Source: Clostridia bacterium (GTDB lineage Bacteria; Bacillota; Clostridia; Oscillospirales; Acutalibacteraceae). From it: 64,000 bases of DNA. The DNA is taken from the NCBI GenBank assembly GCA_017503135.1, contig JAFVTQ010000004.1, forward strand, positions 1 through 64,000. Direction: 5' to 3'. Positions 61,813 to 64,000 of this stretch are shown piece after piece (the first letter of the stretch is position 1; each line of letters opens with the position of its first letter). The translations under genes and the position numbers were made by a program. The notes under the pieces are model-generated. The model had not been told where the DNA came from. It was given only the letters and a program-made list of their open reading frames with translations, and did not search any database.

Positions 61813-63168
61813 TTATTCAAAAATTTCGTTAATACTTCTTAACATCTGGCTCTTTGAAACAACAATAACGCTGTCGCCAAGCTCAATTGCATCATTACCA
61901 CTTGGGAACATAACCTGATGGTTACGAACAATAGCGGCAATGAGAGTGTCTTTGTTTAGCTCAAGGTTTTTAAGCGGAACACCAATTCCCTTGAAATCTT
62001 TTGTAATTTTAAATTCAAGTGCCTCAACCTGACCACCAACTAATTTATAAAGAGTCTGAACACTTGATTCACCTGAATTTTCAAGAGCACGGACATAACC
62101 TATAATTCTGTTGGCTGCAATAGCTTTTGATGAGAAAGCACTGTCAACACCAATGCTTTCAAGAACATCATAGGATACACGGTTTACTTTTGCTACTGTT
62201 TTGCGAATACCGATGGCAGAAGCATACATAGCAGAAATAATATTCTCTTCGTCAATTCTAGTGAGAGCGACAAAAGCATCTTGATGTCTGAGCCCTTGTT
62301 CCATAAGAGTTGCTTTATCTGTGCCATCACCAAGAATAATATCAACATTTGGCAAGTTTTCGCAGAGATGTTCGCAACGGTCAGGGTCGATTTCAAGAAT
62401 TTTAACATTATATCCACCGGTTTCTGACAACTGACGAGCAAGATAATAACCCATCTTGCCACCACCGATAATCATAATGTTTTTTGTGCTGTGTTTATAA
62501 ATGCCAAGGTTTTTCATAAATTTCACAAGCACACCACGGGGCGCAGTGATGTGAATTTTATCACCTTTTTGAAGCACAAAATCACCACGGGGGATGATAA
62601 CTTCATTTTTGCGTTGAACAGCACAAATCAAAACTCTGTATTTAAATGTATTGAAGATATCCATAAGCTTCATATCGCAAAGTGGATTGTCTTCTTCAAG
62701 CTTTAGTTCTGCAAGGTCAACTCTTCCGCGATAGAATGACTCAATATTAATAGCATTAGGGAATCTTAATACTTTTGCAATTTCGTTTGCAGCATCAAGC
62801 TCGGGGTTAATAACCATACTGAGTCCCAACTCGTCTTTGAAGAATGGTAATTGCTTTAAATATTCAGGGTTGCGCACACGGGCTATTGTATGCTCTGCAC
62901 CGATTTTTTTTGCAACAAGGCAAGAGAGAATATTAAGCTCGTCAGATGATGTTGCGGCAATAAAAACATCTGCATCCCCGACACCTGCTTCAACCTGAAT
63001 GTCATAACTTGCACCGTTGCCACAAATACCCATAACATCAAAGTTGTTTACCATCTGTTCAACGACTTTCTGGTCACGGTCAATGACAACCACATTGTGA
63101 TTTTCAAGTGAAAGATATTCAACAAGTGTTGCACCAACCTTGCCGTCACCAACAATTACAATATTCAT
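61813..63168 (-). CDS. trkA: Trk system NAD-binding protein TrkA
   Basis: A 451-residue TrkA with two tandem RCK units: NIVIVGDGKVGATLVEYL at the N-terminus and NIMIIGGGKMGYYLARQL near 225, each followed by a TrkA-C domain. It gates TrkH according to NADH/ATP. ATG 63168 has ribosome site CGGAG about 9 nt away; the earlier ATG (63186) lacks one. First gene of the trkA-trkH unit. Confidence 0.94.
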   Translation of the reverse strand: MNIVIVGDGKVGATLVEYLSLENHNVVVIDRDQKVVEQMVNNFDVMGICGNGASYDIQVEAGVGDADVFIAATSSDELNILSCLVAKKIGAEHTIARVRNPEYLKQLPFFKDELGLSMVINPELDAANEIAKVLRFPNAINIESFYRGRVDLAELKLEEDNPLCDMKLMDIFNTFKYRVLICAVQRKNEVIIPRGDFVLQKGDKIHITAPRGVLVKFMKNLGIYKHSTKNIMIIGGGKMGYYLARQLSETGGYNVKILEIDPDRCEHLCENLPNVDIILGDGTDKATLMEQGLRHQDAFVALTRIDEENIISAMYASAIGIRKTVAKVNRVSYDVLESIGVDSAFSSKAIAANRIIGYVRALENSGESSVQTLYKLVGGQVEALEFKITKDFKGIGVPLKNLELNKDTLIAAIVRNHQVMFPSGNDAIELGDSVIVVSKSQMLRSINEIFE

Positions 63169-63251
63169 AAAATTAATCTCCGTCAAATGATTATAATTTC
63201 ACTAAATAACATATTAACACAAGATTATTGATTTTACAATGCTTTTTATAA

Positions 63252-63280
63252 TTGACCAATGCAAAAATTTATGTTAAATT
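63252..63280 (+). promoter_or_regulatory. promoter of the 63304 gene
   Basis: TTGACC (63252-63257), 17 bp, TAAATT (63275-63280). Confidence 0.65.
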
Positions 63281-63303
63281 AAAGAAGAAAAGGGGATGTT
63301 CTT

Positions 63304-64000
63304 ATGAATAAAAAAGTAAAAATTTCTTTATTGGGATTAGGTAGCGTTGCAGTTGCAGCCGCAATAGCAGTAGGTGGCTTTTTAGCAGTTTATCCGATGA
63401 CTCCTGATGTTGAGATTAAGTCAGCACAAAACAGAATTGAAAATAATGGTGAACTTTTAATTGCAAGCTATAATACTGCTGCTCCTTGGGGTAATCTCAT
63501 AAAAGGTACATACACAACTCGTCGTGCACATCTTTTGGCACAACAGATGAATAACACTTTGCCAGACTCATTCGGTGTTCAAGAAATCAATACTTTTTGG
63601 GTTGAGCATTTTAAAGAACTTTTGCCACAATATGACTTCTATGGTGTAAAGCGTGGTGGTGATTCAGAAGAAAAGACATCTGAAATGAGCGGTATTTTCT
63701 ATCTAAAAGATAAATACAAGCTTTTAGATAGTGGTACATTCTGGATTTCAAACACACCTGATACAGAGTCAAGATTTGAAGGAGCAGCATGTTACAGAAT
63801 TTGTTCTTATGCTGTGTTTGAAAACAAGGCAACGGGTTTTAAATATATTCATATGAATACTCATCTTGACCACGTAAGTACAGAAGCACAAAATCTTGGG
63901 GGCAATCTCATTTTCAACAAATCACAAGAGTTAAAGAAGAGTTATCCTGATGCAAAAACTGTAATAACAGGGGACTTTAATCAGAGCATTGATGGTGAAG
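63304..64000 (+). CDS. endonuclease/exonuclease/phosphatase-family protein, 3' end outside window
   Basis: An open frame of 232 codons running off the window. The N-terminus (NKKVKISLLGLGSVAVAAAIAVGGFLAVY) is a signal anchor. The EEP domain follows: IASYNTAAPWG, FGVQEIN (catalytic Glu), GIFYLKDKYKLLDSGTFWIS, MNTHLDHVS (catalytic His/Asp) and ITGDFNQS. Such exported EEP proteins act on phosphodiesters in nucleic acids or lipids. Ribosome site AAGGGGATG. Start ATG 63304. Confidence 0.85.
   Translation, partial: MNKKVKISLLGLGSVAVAAAIAVGGFLAVYPMTPDVEIKSAQNRIENNGELLIASYNTAAPWGNLIKGTYTTRRAHLLAQQMNNTLPDSFGVQEINTFWVEHFKELLPQYDFYGVKRGGDSEEKTSEMSGIFYLKDKYKLLDSGTFWISNTPDTESRFEGAACYRICSYAVFENKATGFKYIHMNTHLDHVSTEAQNLGGNLIFNKSQELKKSYPDAKTVITGDFNQSIDGE

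Overview
The window reads as chromosome of an anaerobic, low-GC, gut-type Clostridium relative, most likely a Ruminococcus-like member of the Oscillospiraceae. This rests on consensus sigma-A promoters with 17-bp spacers, strong GGAGG ribosome sites, a class III (oxygen-sensitive) ribonucleotide reductase, a membrane pyrophosphatase, several arabinose-releasing glycosidases, and secreted proteins with dockerin and cohesin modules. The genus is inferred; no rRNA is present.

Layout. 1-330: tRNA genes (end of Phe, Gly, Cys) with terminators. 391-9300: accessory stretch with an IS3-family element, a three-gene AbiL/RloAB-type phage-defence operon, an unusual array of nine hairpins, two paralogous radical SAM/SPASM genes, an APH-fold kinase and small unknown genes. 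9335-13197: FemAB-type transferase, GH43-like protein and a secreted LRR/dockerin protein. 13387-28316: core genes (pyrophosphatase, GPH symporter, PHP protein, PutP, GlyRS, lipid kinase, GH127, NrdG, NrdD with a fused glutaredoxin-like domain, thioredoxin reductase). NrdD is preceded by two NrdR boxes 32 bp apart. 28371-30510: intergenic repeats, a PRTase and an anchored protein of unknown function.

30798-51346 is the most striking part. A ~20.5-kb integrative element interrupts a PdaB-like polysaccharide deacetylase gene. The two gene pieces (51864-51340 and 30803-30564, minus strand) share an in-frame 7-bp core, and removing the element restores a 252-codon gene. The element carries a large serine recombinase, inverted repeats next to both junctions, a MobV-type relaxase, an Abi_2 defence gene followed by a probable ~60-nt RNA, a large structured RNA candidate, and a small Hin/Pin-type invertase. 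Next to the invertase are two 26-bp hix-like sites with central dinucleotides AC and GT, that is, in inverted orientation. They bracket ~135 bp of promoter-bearing DNA upstream of a four-gene operon. That operon encodes a wall-anchored cohesin protein, a DUF2971 protein, a 1,913-residue LRR protein ending in a dockerin, and a three-cohesin-plus-dockerin scaffold. I read this as a mobile, phase-variable, cellulosome-like surface complex.

51919-64000 returns to core genes: zinc-ribbon membrane protein, GH51 arabinofuranosidase, LCP wall ligase, Nudix protein, small export protein, alanine racemase, KtrBA and TrkH/TrkA potassium uptake, and the start of an endonuclease/exonuclease/phosphatase protein. 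GH43, GH127, GH51 and the GPH symporter together suggest use of plant arabinose oligomers inside the cell.
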